Shown here: one piece after another, positions 43,956 through 53,224 of the stretch
How positions within the stretch are numbered: the first letter of the stretch is position 1
How the letters are laid out: each line of letters begins with the position of its first letter
DNA from: Furfurilactobacillus milii
GTDB lineage: Bacteria; Bacillota; Bacilli; Lactobacillales; Lactobacillaceae
Length of the DNA stretch: 64,000 bases
NCBI RefSeq assembly: GCF_009864005.1
Contig: NZ_WEZQ01000005.1
Location: forward strand, 472,635 to 536,634
Reading direction: 5' to 3'
Notes under the pieces: model-generated
The model's input: the letters and a program-made list of their open reading frames with translations, nothing else
Databases searched by the model: none
Told to the model about the DNA's origin: nothing
Made by a program: the position numbers and the translations under genes

Positions 43956-44780
43956 TTATCCCTTCAGTACATACTCATTAACCAATTCGGCAATCGCGCC
44001 GTCATCGTTAGTGGCCTTAGTTTGTACATCAGCCTGTTTGGCAACTTCTGGAACAGCATTGGCCACCGCGACACCAACACCAGCCGCCTTGATCATCGGC
44101 AGATCATTAAAGTTGTCGCCGACAGCCATCGTATCTTCATGATCTACACCCAGTAAATCGGCTAGTTGCAACAATGCGCGGCCCTTGTTCACGCCTTTCT
44201 TGTTGAACTCAATGTAGCGACCAGACGAAAAGGTCACATCCACGCCATCACCATAAGTGGCCATAACGTGATCTGCCAGTTCGTGCTGACGCTTAACATC
44301 CGGTGTTTCAAAAATCACCTTCATAATTGGGCGATTCTTCAAAAAGTTGATGTCTGGCTGTTCTAATTTGGTAAACGGAACTTGGCGTGACGCCATATAA
44401 GCAGCATCCGTTGGTGTTTGGTGATAAATATAGAGCTGATCTAATAAGTAAACATGACAACTGACGTGATCAAACGTCCGGCCGGCATCAAATACGCCCT
44501 TTGCTAAGTTAAAGGGAATGCCATTAGTCGCAATCACACGGTCATGTGCATTTTCCAAAATGGCGGCTCCATTATAAGAAATTTTATATTGGTGCGGCTG
44601 TTGTGCTAGTCCGAGATCAACTAAATTATCCTCGAAGGATTCATAACCGCGACCTGAATTTGGTACAAAATAAACGCCGGCCTTAGTAGCAGCTTTGATG
44701 GCGTCAATGTTTTTCTGATTTAATGAACCATCCGTATCCAATAATGTTTCATCCAAATCACTCGCAATAATTTTAATCAC
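43956..44780 (-). CDS. Cof-type HAD-IIB phosphatase
   Basis: A 274-residue HAD-superfamily hydrolase with motif I DLDETLLD (about residues 7-14), motif II in NSGRGYE, a Cof-type cap, motif III lysine in KGVNKGRAL and motif IV GDNFNDLPM. It dephosphorylates small sugar phosphates or cofactors; the substrate cannot be predicted. It begins a two-gene unit with the hypothetical gene downstream. Confidence 0.9.
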   Translation of the reverse strand: MIKIIASDLDETLLDTDGSLNQKNIDAIKAATKAGVYFVPNSGRGYESFEDNLVDLGLAQQPHQYKISYNGAAILENAHDRVIATNGIPFNLAKGVFDAGRTFDHVSCHVYLLDQLYIYHQTPTDAAYMASRQVPFTKLEQPDINFLKNRPIMKVIFETPDVKRQHELADHVMATYGDGVDVTFSSGRYIEFNKKGVNKGRALLQLADLLGVDHEDTMAVGDNFNDLPMIKAAGVGVAVANAVPEVAKQADVQTKATNDDGAIAELVNEYVLKG

Positions 44781-45017
44781 AGTATGTCTCCCATCAGATA
44801 GGTCATCACTTTAGTACGTCAAGTCTGCCCATCGCTCTTCTTAAACGTACACTCACCCGCTACTGTCATGAGATAAAATGAAAGTTAGCGACGAGTATTA
44901 CTTCTGTCACTACCATACCGAAAAAAAGGCGGTTTGACAATCATGTAAACGATTTCTAAACGGTGTAAGATGGAGTTGGTATGATTCACTATATTTGTAT
45001 AGAAGGAAGTCTATGAC

Positions 45018-45980
45018 ATGGCAAACGTTTATTTATCAGCTCAATTTCCTGACAAGGCCCAGCAAATGTTGACTGAGGCTGGTTTAACCGTTAACAGTTA
45101 TGACGGCAAAGGACTCGTTGATCGGGAAACACTAGCAAAGAACCTCGAGACGGCAGATTATTTAATTACCTCACTGTCTACAATGGTCGACGCTGATTTA
45201 ATCCAGGCAGCTCCCAAGCTAAAGTTAATTGCTAACTACGGTGCCGGTTTCAACAACATCGATGTTCAGGCGGCAAAACAGCGTCATATTCCTGTCACTA
45301 ACACCCCAGTTGTCTCCACCATTTCAACGGCAGAATTGACTGTTGCCCTGATTCTAAGCACCCTACGTCGCGTCGCTGAGGGTGATCGTTTGATGCGGAC
45401 AACCGGCTTCTCTGGCTGGGCACCACGCTTTTTCCTTGGTCATGAACTGAATCAAAAGACCGTTGGTATTATCGGGATGGGCGGCATTGGTCAAGCTGTC
45501 GCAACACGCTTAAACGCATTTGGCATGCATATTATTTACACACAGCGCCACCCACTGGCAAATGACCAGGAATTGGCCTTAAACGCAACCTACGTTACTA
45601 TGCCAGAATTGTTGAGCCAATCGGATGTCGTCACCATCCATGCACCATTGACCGACAATACGCATCACCTTATTGATGCGACTGCCATTTCACAAATGAA
45701 ACCTAGCGCCGTGCTCATTAATGCTGCTCGTGGTCCCATCATCGACGAGGCCGCCCTGCTTAAAGCATTACAACAACACCAAATTGCCGGAGCTGCCCTG
45801 GACGTCTACGAAAATGAACCTAAGGTTGCTGAGGGTTATAAAGCATTGGACAATGTCACTTTGACACCACATATCGGTAATGCAACGGTTGAAGCCCGGG
45901 ATGCCATGGCAACCATCGTGGCAGAAAACGTCATTGCAGTCGAACATGGTGAACAGCCTAAGCATATCGTCAACGCTTGA
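45018..45980 (+). CDS. D-isomer-specific 2-hydroxyacid dehydrogenase
   Basis: A 320-residue dehydrogenase with the NAD(P) loop GIIGMGGIGQAV (about residues 149-160), the catalytic Arg in INAARGPIID, Glu in VYENEPKV and His in TPHIGNATVEA. It reduces or oxidises a 2-keto/2-hydroxy acid; it is nearest to glyoxylate/hydroxypyruvate reductases in general pattern. It is transcribed alone from a divergent gap shared with the HAD gene; GAAGG lies upstream of the ATG. Confidence 0.88.
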   Translation: MANVYLSAQFPDKAQQMLTEAGLTVNSYDGKGLVDRETLAKNLETADYLITSLSTMVDADLIQAAPKLKLIANYGAGFNNIDVQAAKQRHIPVTNTPVVSTISTAELTVALILSTLRRVAEGDRLMRTTGFSGWAPRFFLGHELNQKTVGIIGMGGIGQAVATRLNAFGMHIIYTQRHPLANDQELALNATYVTMPELLSQSDVVTIHAPLTDNTHHLIDATAISQMKPSAVLINAARGPIIDEAALLKALQQHQIAGAALDVYENEPKVAEGYKALDNVTLTPHIGNATVEARDAMATIVAENVIAVEHGEQPKHIVNA

Positions 45981-46110
45981 GTTTACACAATTAATTTTCT
46001 AAAATTTATTTTATCGTATGTGGCAACACCTCTTTTATGCACGCAAAATGTTCGCTAAAATATGAATTAGCGTTTGTTATTGCAATTTACATATACGGAG
46101 GAAGAGACAC

Positions 46111-46500
46111 ATGTGGAAAGAGTTTAAAGCATTTATCACGCGTGGAAACGTGATTGATTTAGCTGTTGGGGTCATTATCGGATCTGCTTTTACGGCAATT
46201 GTTAAATCACTGGTTAGCACCTTAATCAATCCGTTAATCGGGATTTTCATCGGTGGCATCGATTTTTCAAAAATGGCCTACACGGTTGGCTCCGCCAAGT
46301 TCAAGTACGGCAGTTTCATTAATTCAGTTATTTCCTTCTTAATCACCGCATTTGTCGTGTTCTTATTGGTTAAAGCAATCAATAAGATCATGCCACGGAA
46401 GGAAGTTACACCGAAAGAAACCAAGACTGAACACCTACTGATGGAAATTCGTGATGAGCTTAAGGCATCAAACAATCATGATGAAGGACCACAAGCCTAA
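46111..46500 (+). CDS. mscL: Large-conductance mechanosensitive channel
   Basis: A 129-residue MscL with the N-terminal amphipathic [20 protein letters not shown], the first pore helix [17 protein letters not shown], the second segment and a charged C-terminal helix. It opens under osmotic downshock to release solutes. GGAGGA precedes the ATG. A terminator follows. Confidence 0.96.
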   Translation: MWKEFKAFITRGNVIDLAVGVIIGSAFTAIVKSLVSTLINPLIGIFIGGIDFSKMAYTVGSAKFKYGSFINSVISFLITAFVVFLLVKAINKIMPRKEVTPKETKTEHLLMEIRDELKASNNHDEGPQA

Positions 46501-46509
46501 ATTTTTTTA

Positions 46510-46545
46510 TGGCGTCGAGTTCACAGCTCGGCGCTTTTTGATGGT
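46510..46545 (+). terminator. Terminator of mscL
   Basis: GCGTCGAG pairs with CTCGGCGC around TTCACAG, with one G-U pair, followed by TTTTTG. Confidence 0.75.
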
Positions 46546-46642
46546 TACAATTGACTAAGTTGTTTGCAATAGATGCAGTATGACAAGCCAAAATGTTGTA
46601 ACATATGTTGTAGCGCTAAAAAACTTGAGCGAGGAGATATCC

Positions 46643-47278
46643 ATGGTGATAATTACCGCAGGAATGATTGGGGTTGGTAAAACAACTCTTACAGGCTTAA
46701 TCGCAGACCACTTACATACCAAGGCGTTCTTTGAACCCGTTGGTAACAACCCAGTGTTGCCGCTTTACTACAAGGATCCTAAACAATACGGGTTCCTATT
46801 ACAGATTTTCTTTTTGAACAAACGTTTTTCAATGATCAAAAAGGCATTGGCAGATGATAACAATGTGCTGGATCGCTCCATTTATGAAGATGCCTTGTTC
46901 ACCAAAGAAAATAACAAGGAAGGTAACATTTCAGACACTGAACTCGAAGTGTACCTCAACCTTTTAGACAACATGATGAATGAACTTCAGGAATTGCCTA
47001 AAAAAGCGCCTGATTTGATGGTCTACTCAGAAACTGATTTTGAAACCATCCTGTACCGAATCAAAAAACGTGGTCGTGACTATGAACAATTCGACAATGA
47101 CCCTGCCCTGCGTGACTACTACTATAAAATGTGGTCAGCTTACAAGGAATGGTATCGCGATTACGACGCCTCTCCAAAAATGAAAGTTGACTTACAAAAA
47201 TACAATCTTGAAGATCCTAAAAATGTCACCGAAGTTCTTGGCGAAATCGACGAACATTTGAAGAGTATCCGCAATTAA
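46643..47278 (+). CDS. Deoxynucleoside kinase (dAK/dGK type)
   Basis: A 211-residue kinase with Walker A GMIGVGKTT (about residues 7-15), a DRSIYED motif (the ERS-like base-binding site) and the lid KKRGRDYE. This is the pattern of the lactobacillar deoxyadenosine/deoxyguanosine kinases that salvage DNA precursors. ATG at 46643 has GAGGAG 6 bases upstream; a reading 21 residues longer has no site. A terminator follows. Confidence 0.92.
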   Translation: MVIITAGMIGVGKTTLTGLIADHLHTKAFFEPVGNNPVLPLYYKDPKQYGFLLQIFFLNKRFSMIKKALADDNNVLDRSIYEDALFTKENNKEGNISDTELEVYLNLLDNMMNELQELPKKAPDLMVYSETDFETILYRIKKRGRDYEQFDNDPALRDYYYKMWSAYKEWYRDYDASPKMKVDLQKYNLEDPKNVTEVLGEIDEHLKSIRN

Positions 47279-47280
47279 AC

Positions 47281-47328
47281 CAAAATACCGACCAGAAAGA
47301 TTTCAATTTTCTGGTCGGTATTTTTATT
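47281..47328 (+). terminator. Terminator of the deoxynucleoside kinase gene
   Basis: AATACCGACCAGAAA pairs with TTTCTGGTCGGTATT, followed by TTTATT. It also works as an A/T-flanked hairpin on the other strand, after pepV. Confidence 0.85.
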
Positions 47329-47346
47329 ACTTATGTGAAACGCTAA

Positions 47347-48762
47347 CTAGTCATCCGTTTGGGCGGCCAATTCAGCAATTGATTGCGCGTAAATCGCTGA
47401 AGCACGGTAGATATCTTCAACCGGAATAAATTCATTTGGCTGATGCATCGTGTCTTGAACGCCTGGGAACATCGCCCCAAACGCTACCCCACGTTTCATC
47501 AAACGGCCATAAGTATCACCACCAACAACTTCTTCTTTAGCTGGCAGGCCAGTTTGATCATGGTAAACGTTGAGCAACGTCTTTACAATGGGATCTTCGG
47601 GAGAAACGTAATGTGGTTCCATCGCGCGTCCTGCAACCGCCGTTCCATGATGCATTTCGGCACCTTTGACAACAGCAGCCGTGATTTCTTCTGCAGACGT
47701 ATTCTTTGGATAACGGAAGTTAAGGGTTACTTCACCATGACTATCTTTAAAGTTCATAATCCCAATATTCATGGACAACGCACCCATCACGTCATCAGTA
47801 ATCTTAACGCCTAAATGCGCGCCAACAGTGTCGTCGTGAACATCATCTGCAATAAATTGAACGAAGTTAGCTGCCGCGCCATCAAATGTTTGCGTTGCTA
47901 AGAAGGCACCTAGATAAGTCCCGGCATTGATCCCGTTTTCAGGCCATGCGCCATGTGAGGCTTTCCCATCAACATGCAAATGAATACCATCGCCATCAGT
48001 GGTGACTTCACCGGTAACTGGTGCTTTATCCAAAAAGGCAGTGAAAGCAGCAACAAATGCTTCATTGTCACTGCTGGTCACAACAGCATCAGCTTCAGCA
48101 GGCACCATGTTATCACGTTCACCAGAGGCAAACGAAACTAACGTGTTCACTGTATCCGCATTTTGATCGCCATCAAAACTAGCTTTCAGCGTGATGTTCC
48201 CTTTTTCACCGTTGATAATTGGGAATTCTGCATCAGGAGAAAAACCAAGTGTTGGCGCTGGTTCAACTTCAAAGTAACGGGTCATCCCCGTCCAATCTGA
48301 TTCTTCGTCTGTGCCGACAATGAAACGAATTTTACGTTTGAGTGGTAAACCTAATTCAGAAACAATCTTCAGACCGTAGTAAGCGGCCATCCCGGGTCCC
48401 TTGTCGTCAGACGCACCACGGGCGAATAACTTGCCGTCTTTTATGGTTGGTGTGAATGGATCAGTATCCCAACCTGTTCCAGCAGGCATTTCGTCCACGT
48501 GTGCCAAAACGGCCAATGTTTCTTTTGCATCAGGATCACCAAGTTCAACGTAACCAACAACGTTATCAATATTCTTAACGCGGAAGCCGTCACGTTTAGC
48601 AATGCCCAAGAACGTTTCCAAGCCGGCCTTAGGACCAGGACCTAAAGGAGCATCATCAGTGGCTTTGCTGTCATCACGAACGCTGGGCACCTCCAACATC
48701 GTTTGCAGATCCGTCATTAGATCCGCTTTTCGTTTATCAACTTCTGCTTTCCAATCAGTCAT
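47347..48762 (-). CDS. pepV: Dipeptidase PepV
   Basis: A 471-residue M20-family metallopeptidase. The zinc ligands and catalytic acids are in LAVLAHVDEMPAG (about 84-96), ARGASDDKGPGMAAY and GTDEESDWTGM. It hydrolyses dipeptides, and some tripeptides, in the cytoplasm after peptide uptake; this length and set of motifs are those of lactobacillar PepV. GGAGAG lies 9 bases before the ATG. It converges with the kinase gene across a shared terminator. Confidence 0.93.
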   Translation of the reverse strand: MTDWKAEVDKRKADLMTDLQTMLEVPSVRDDSKATDDAPLGPGPKAGLETFLGIAKRDGFRVKNIDNVVGYVELGDPDAKETLAVLAHVDEMPAGTGWDTDPFTPTIKDGKLFARGASDDKGPGMAAYYGLKIVSELGLPLKRKIRFIVGTDEESDWTGMTRYFEVEPAPTLGFSPDAEFPIINGEKGNITLKASFDGDQNADTVNTLVSFASGERDNMVPAEADAVVTSSDNEAFVAAFTAFLDKAPVTGEVTTDGDGIHLHVDGKASHGAWPENGINAGTYLGAFLATQTFDGAAANFVQFIADDVHDDTVGAHLGVKITDDVMGALSMNIGIMNFKDSHGEVTLNFRYPKNTSAEEITAAVVKGAEMHHGTAVAGRAMEPHYVSPEDPIVKTLLNVYHDQTGLPAKEEVVGGDTYGRLMKRGVAFGAMFPGVQDTMHQPNEFIPVEDIYRASAIYAQSIAELAAQTDD

Positions 48763-48901
48763 GCATCGTCTCTCCGTTTCTTCATTAAGGTTGAAACACT
48801 AGTTATAGTCTAGCATATCCACCCTCTTACGGCTCCTGTTTTAGCCCGCTGTTTTGTCAGGACATGCTATACTTTATGAAAGCGGACCAAGGAGGTTGCT
48901 T

Positions 48902-49750
48902 ATGTCCATTCAACCAATAACAGAAACAATTTTACGTCAAACAATTCGGCCACGTCCTGAAAATAGCCATAAGGGCACGTATGGCAGGCTAACTTTAGTC
49001 GGCGGTAATGCTCAATTTGGTGGTGCCATCATCATGGCGACAACTGCTGGCATCTATTCCGGCGCTGGCTTGACCACAACACTGACCGATCCAGTTAATA
49101 TCACAGCGTTACACGCCCGTATGCCGGAAGCAATGGTGACCGATTTTCACGATGAGGCAACCCTAACTGAATTGATCAGTAGCGCCAACAGTATCGTTGT
49201 CGGCCCTGGACTCGGTTCAGATGAAGCAGGGTTAACTGCCCTTAGACGCGTGTTTGCGACCGTTCAACCACAACAATCGCTCACAATTGACGGTTCTGCC
49301 ATCGATTTAGTGGCCAAACACGATCTGCCATTGCCAAACGCTAAACTTGTGTTCACCCCTCACGAAATGGAATGGCAACGGTTATCCGGTATCGCAATCA
49401 AGGATCAAACACCAGACAATAATCAACAAGCTGTCGCAAAACTTGGTGGCATTGTTGTCCTTAAAAAACATCATACTCAAGTCTACGCAGACCACCAAAT
49501 TTTTGAAAATCCTGGCGGCACGCCTGCAATGGCCACTGGCGGAATGGGCGACACTCTGGCTGGCATGGTCGGTGGCTTTACTGCTCAGTTTGCGGACCAG
49601 TTGAACGCCGTCCTGTCAGCCGTTTATATTCACAGCCAGATTGCTGACGATTTAGCGCACAATGCATACGTCGTTCTACCGACACAAATCAGCGAAGAAA
49701 TTCCTTGGTATATGAAACAATATTCGTTACCCCAATCTACTAAAATGTAA
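48902..49750 (+). CDS. nnrD: ADP-dependent NAD(P)H-hydrate dehydratase
   Basis: A 282-residue ribokinase-like protein with GRLTLVGGNAQFGGA at the N-terminus, VVGPGLGSDE and GGMGDTLAG near the C-terminus, the motifs of the YjeF C-terminal family. It repairs hydrated NAD(P)H using ADP. The N-terminal epimerase domain is not fused here. ATG at 48902 has AAGGAGG upstream; the reading 16 residues longer has no such site. Confidence 0.92.
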   Translation: MSIQPITETILRQTIRPRPENSHKGTYGRLTLVGGNAQFGGAIIMATTAGIYSGAGLTTTLTDPVNITALHARMPEAMVTDFHDEATLTELISSANSIVVGPGLGSDEAGLTALRRVFATVQPQQSLTIDGSAIDLVAKHDLPLPNAKLVFTPHEMEWQRLSGIAIKDQTPDNNQQAVAKLGGIVVLKKHHTQVYADHQIFENPGGTPAMATGGMGDTLAGMVGGFTAQFADQLNAVLSAVYIHSQIADDLAHNAYVVLPTQISEEIPWYMKQYSLPQSTKM

Positions 49751-49806
49751 AAATGAGCATCACTCAACCGCCAATTTTTGGCAGGTCAAAGTGATGCTCA
49801 TTTTTT
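49748..49806. terminator. Terminator between nnrD and rsuA
   Basis: AAATGAGCATCACT pairs with AGTGATGCTCATTT, with an A-run and a T-run on the two sides, so it can stop both converging transcripts. Confidence 0.9.
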
Positions 49807-49812
49807 ATTGTT

Positions 49813-50562
49813 TTAATCCTGAGTGAGGTCAGCCGCTACCTTAAGCGCGTTAACTTCTTCCTCTGATAGTGCCCGATAATGACCTGGCAACAAGCCAGTG
49901 GACAGCTTAAGCGGCCCAAATGATAAGCGTTCCAGCCGCACGACCCGTTGTCCAAAGCTACCAACCATCCGTTTGACCTGATGGTACTTACCTTCTGTCA
50001 AGGTAAGCTGAATCGTTGTTTGATCCAACACTGGGTCATACGCGTCCAATTTCATATCAGCCGGTTTCAACACCGTACCATCTTTTAACGTGATGCCAGC
50101 CGCAACTTGCGCAACATCATCTTCAGTCAGTGTCCCAGTTACAATGGTCTGATAAACTTTCGTCACGTGATGTTTGGGATTGGTCAACCGATGCCCTAGC
50201 TCACCGTTATTCGTGATCAGCAATGCCCCAGTTGTATCTTTATCCAAACGTCCGACCGGAAATAGATCATCACGATAATCGGCCTTATTAAACAGATCCA
50301 TCACTGTTTGCGCAGTCTTATCTGTGGTCGCTGTAACCACTGCGACAGGTTTATTCAACAGAAAGTAAAAATACCGTTGGTAAACAACAGGTTGTCCACC
50401 GACTAAAACAGTATCCTGATCCGGATCGATTGACTGACGTCCTTGCTTCGCGACAACACCATTAACGTTCACATGACCATCACGAATGAGCGTATGCGCT
50501 TCACTTCGCGTCGCCACCCGCATTTCCTTTAAATATTTATCTAAGCGAATGCCTTTGGACAC
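49813..50562 (-). CDS. RsuA/RluB family pseudouridine synthase
   Basis: A 249-residue protein with an N-terminal S4 domain (RLDKYLKEMRVATRSEAHTL) and a catalytic domain with PVGRLDKDTTGALL, which carries the Asp nucleophile, and KVYQTIV. By length and motifs it resembles RsuA, which modifies one uridine of 16S rRNA, though RluB/RluE types are close. It starts at GTG 50562 with GGAGGT 6 bases upstream and follows the flippase gene by 23 bases. Confidence 0.88.
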   Translation of the reverse strand: MSKGIRLDKYLKEMRVATRSEAHTLIRDGHVNVNGVVAKQGRQSIDPDQDTVLVGGQPVVYQRYFYFLLNKPVAVVTATTDKTAQTVMDLFNKADYRDDLFPVGRLDKDTTGALLITNNGELGHRLTNPKHHVTKVYQTIVTGTLTEDDVAQVAAGITLKDGTVLKPADMKLDAYDPVLDQTTIQLTLTEGKYHQVKRMVGSFGQRVVRLERLSFGPLKLSTGLLPGHYRALSEEEVNALKVAADLTQD

Positions 50563-50585
50563 AGTGTTACCTCCGAAACTATCAA

Positions 50586-52850
50586 TTATTTAATGTGAAA
50601 ACGCGCGCGAACCCGTTCCACTCGACTACCAAGCATCTTATCTGCCAGTCTAAACCGCAGACTAAGGTAGGCGTACGCGCCACCACCGAGAACAACAGAA
50701 ATCAGCAGTTCAATGAACGCCGTTACTTTAAACTGGGTGTTCACGACGTGATCAAGGCCCCAAACAGACAACCGCGCCACAATGAACGTGACCAGTGAGA
50801 ACACAATAATTTGATTGAGTCGATGCAACAAGCCATCCCAATCTATCTCAAAATGTTGATTTAAATTACGCAAAATCAGCACGCTGGAAACGGTAAACCC
50901 AATTAACGTTGCCGCTAACGGCCCTAATGGTTGTGCTATCGCTACCAACGGGAACTGCAACGCCATCTTAACAATCAGACCAATCAGCATATACCAAATC
51001 ACTGCTTTGTTTTGATCGACCCCTTGCATAATCGTTGACAGCACCGTGAACAGGCCAAACAAAACGGACAGGTACGATGAAAATTCGAGGATTAATGAGC
51101 CAGCCAGTGAGTAGTGATAGAAAAATGTATAAAGTGGCACAGAAATTGCCGCCATTCCCAAAGCAGACGGAATCATGATGAAACTAAACAGCTCTAATGT
51201 GAAGTTAATTTGACGACTCGTTGAAGCACCATCCTTCAATGTATGAGCCTCAGTTAACATCGGGATTGCAGTGGCCGCTAACGCAGACGCTAGCGATACC
51301 GTAATCATAATAATTTTGTTGGCATTGAAGTCAAAGTAAGCATACAGCGTGTTTTGAACGGCATAGCTTAAGTTTGAAGTCACATGCATGATTCTAAAGA
51401 ACGTGACTTGATCAAATAACTGATAGATCGCAATGGCACTCGGCACAATGGTAAACGGAATCGCCTGCCAGATGATTTGCTTCAATAGTTGACCAGTCGT
51501 GATGGCCAACCCACCCTTTGCGTTTTCAATCTTATTACGGAAATATTGACGATAACGCCACATTTCATAGACCAACACAGCCACGCCGGCAACAGCTCCC
51601 AAACCGGCGGCAAACGTTGATTGAACAACAGCCCGTGGCCAATTGTGAGCTGGTGCCGTGCCAACCCGCATAATCAGAAAAGCAGTCAGCAACATGTAAA
51701 TAATTCGGACAACTTGTTCGACGAACTGTGAGATCGCACTAGGTGCCATCATGTGATAACCCTGGAACATCCCCCGCATCATGGATAACGTTGGAAAGAC
51801 AAACACTGCCAAAGTGAGTGAGCGAAGAACCGGAATAACGTTTGGATCACCGGTAGTCAACGACTGCATCGGTGACATGAACCACAACAGGACAGCCGCT
51901 ACCAATCCAGTGATTAAGGATAGCAATAACCCGCGTTTGAACAAACGGAAACCCACGCCATACTCATTTAGCGCGTTGTAATGGGCAATCAGCTTAGAAA
52001 TAGCTGCTGGAATCCCAGCAGTTGAAATCATTAAAACTATGGAATAAACGTTGTATCCCTTTGAAAAAAGCGCATTGGCTTGATTATAAAAGGTCCCGAA
52101 CCAAACGACCCACGGGATAATGTACAACGCACCTAATACCCGCGATGTGATGCTGGCTGCCGTCATCCACCCGGTACCACGTAGAATTTGCTCTTGATCG
52201 GATACGGCCCCTGATTCAAAGCCCGGATGTTCAACAATCTCACCCAAGTCTTCGCTGTCACTATTATCAGCTTTTGCTTGGGCAGATGTCGTTTCTTCAT
52301 GGGTAACTGGAATGGTCCGTTCTAAAGGCACCGCTTCGGAAGATTCAGCTTTATTTTCATCAGTATTAGGCATAGACATTGTGGACTCTGCTGATGAATC
52401 GGAATAAGCCGTCCAACGACTAGAAACTAAGTGCAGTGGCTTTTCTTCTTTCTCAACTTCCCGTTCAAGCTCAGTCTCTGATTGGGCCTGCGATTGCGAT
52501 TTGGCTTCCACCTCGGGCGTTGCGCTTGTACTTTCTTCAACAATTTCAGATTGAGCACTGTCAGTAACATGTCTGTCCTGTGCGCTCGACTTTAACTGTG
52601 TAATATTCGATACTGCAGCAGTCGAATCAGCCACCATCTCACTGTCAGCAATGTGACTCGTCGCAGAGGCAGTAACTGATTCATTCTGAGAGCTAACTGT
52701 GGCTGTCGAATCGGCCATTGAAGAGACTTCCGATTGGGCCCCCTGCAAGTGCAGTTTGCTTAGTAACGCTTCACGACGTTGGCGCCGCCGATACTGTTTT
52801 CTGGTAGGAATTGCCTGACTATTTTCGTTTTGTGGATCTTCCTTTGACAT
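50586..52850 (-). CDS. MurJ/SpoVB-like polysaccharide flippase with long polar N-terminus
   Basis: A 754-residue protein. The C-terminal part (from about residue 235) has about 14 membrane segments and belongs to the oligosaccharide flippase/MurJ (SpoVB-like) group that moves lipid-linked wall precursors. The first 230 residues are low-complexity, rich in Ser, Ala, Glu, Gln and Thr, after a basic stretch (RKQYRRRQRREALLSK). Such a tail is not part of the family core. ATG at 52850 is used; the ribosome binding site is weak (GAGAG). It probably shares its transcript with rsuA. The 375-base gap upstream holds no gene. Confidence 0.87.
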   Translation of the reverse strand: MSKEDPQNENSQAIPTRKQYRRRQRREALLSKLHLQGAQSEVSSMADSTATVSSQNESVTASATSHIADSEMVADSTAAVSNITQLKSSAQDRHVTDSAQSEIVEESTSATPEVEAKSQSQAQSETELEREVEKEEKPLHLVSSRWTAYSDSSAESTMSMPNTDENKAESSEAVPLERTIPVTHEETTSAQAKADNSDSEDLGEIVEHPGFESGAVSDQEQILRGTGWMTAASITSRVLGALYIIPWVVWFGTFYNQANALFSKGYNVYSIVLMISTAGIPAAISKLIAHYNALNEYGVGFRLFKRGLLLSLITGLVAAVLLWFMSPMQSLTTGDPNVIPVLRSLTLAVFVFPTLSMMRGMFQGYHMMAPSAISQFVEQVVRIIYMLLTAFLIMRVGTAPAHNWPRAVVQSTFAAGLGAVAGVAVLVYEMWRYRQYFRNKIENAKGGLAITTGQLLKQIIWQAIPFTIVPSAIAIYQLFDQVTFFRIMHVTSNLSYAVQNTLYAYFDFNANKIIMITVSLASALAATAIPMLTEAHTLKDGASTSRQINFTLELFSFIMIPSALGMAAISVPLYTFFYHYSLAGSLILEFSSYLSVLFGLFTVLSTIMQGVDQNKAVIWYMLIGLIVKMALQFPLVAIAQPLGPLAATLIGFTVSSVLILRNLNQHFEIDWDGLLHRLNQIIVFSLVTFIVARLSVWGLDHVVNTQFKVTAFIELLISVVLGGGAYAYLSLRFRLADKMLGSRVERVRARFHIK

Positions 52851-53150
52851 AAAAACTCTCAATTCTTTTTTCGATTTGGATAGTTTCCAACATGCGTAAA
52901 TTGTTTTCTTAAACTATTAGTGTACCGCGTTGTAGCAGTTTCAAACACCTTAAATGTCATTATTAAACCAAGCTTTAATGAACCTTAGTTAATGGTCGAA
53001 AATTGAAAACCTAGTATGCCGACAGATTACTGACTCTAGCGCCAATATGTAATTGAATTGCCTGACACTGGCTGCTTTAAGTCAACACTAACATCACGTA
53101 AAAACGCAGTAATACCATTGATTATACAGAGATTGCCGCATCTAATTCAA

Positions 53151-53206
53151 CAAAAAAATGCCACTAATTGTTGGCTTAACGCCCAAAAAACAATTAGTGA
53201 CACATT
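53151..53206 (-). terminator. Terminator of leuS
   Basis: On the minus strand GTCACTAATTGTT pairs with AACAATTAGTGGC, one mismatch, followed by seven T. The rest of the gap from 52863 shows no gene or repeat. Confidence 0.9.
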
Positions 53207-53224
53207 ATTTATGTTAAAGCCACG

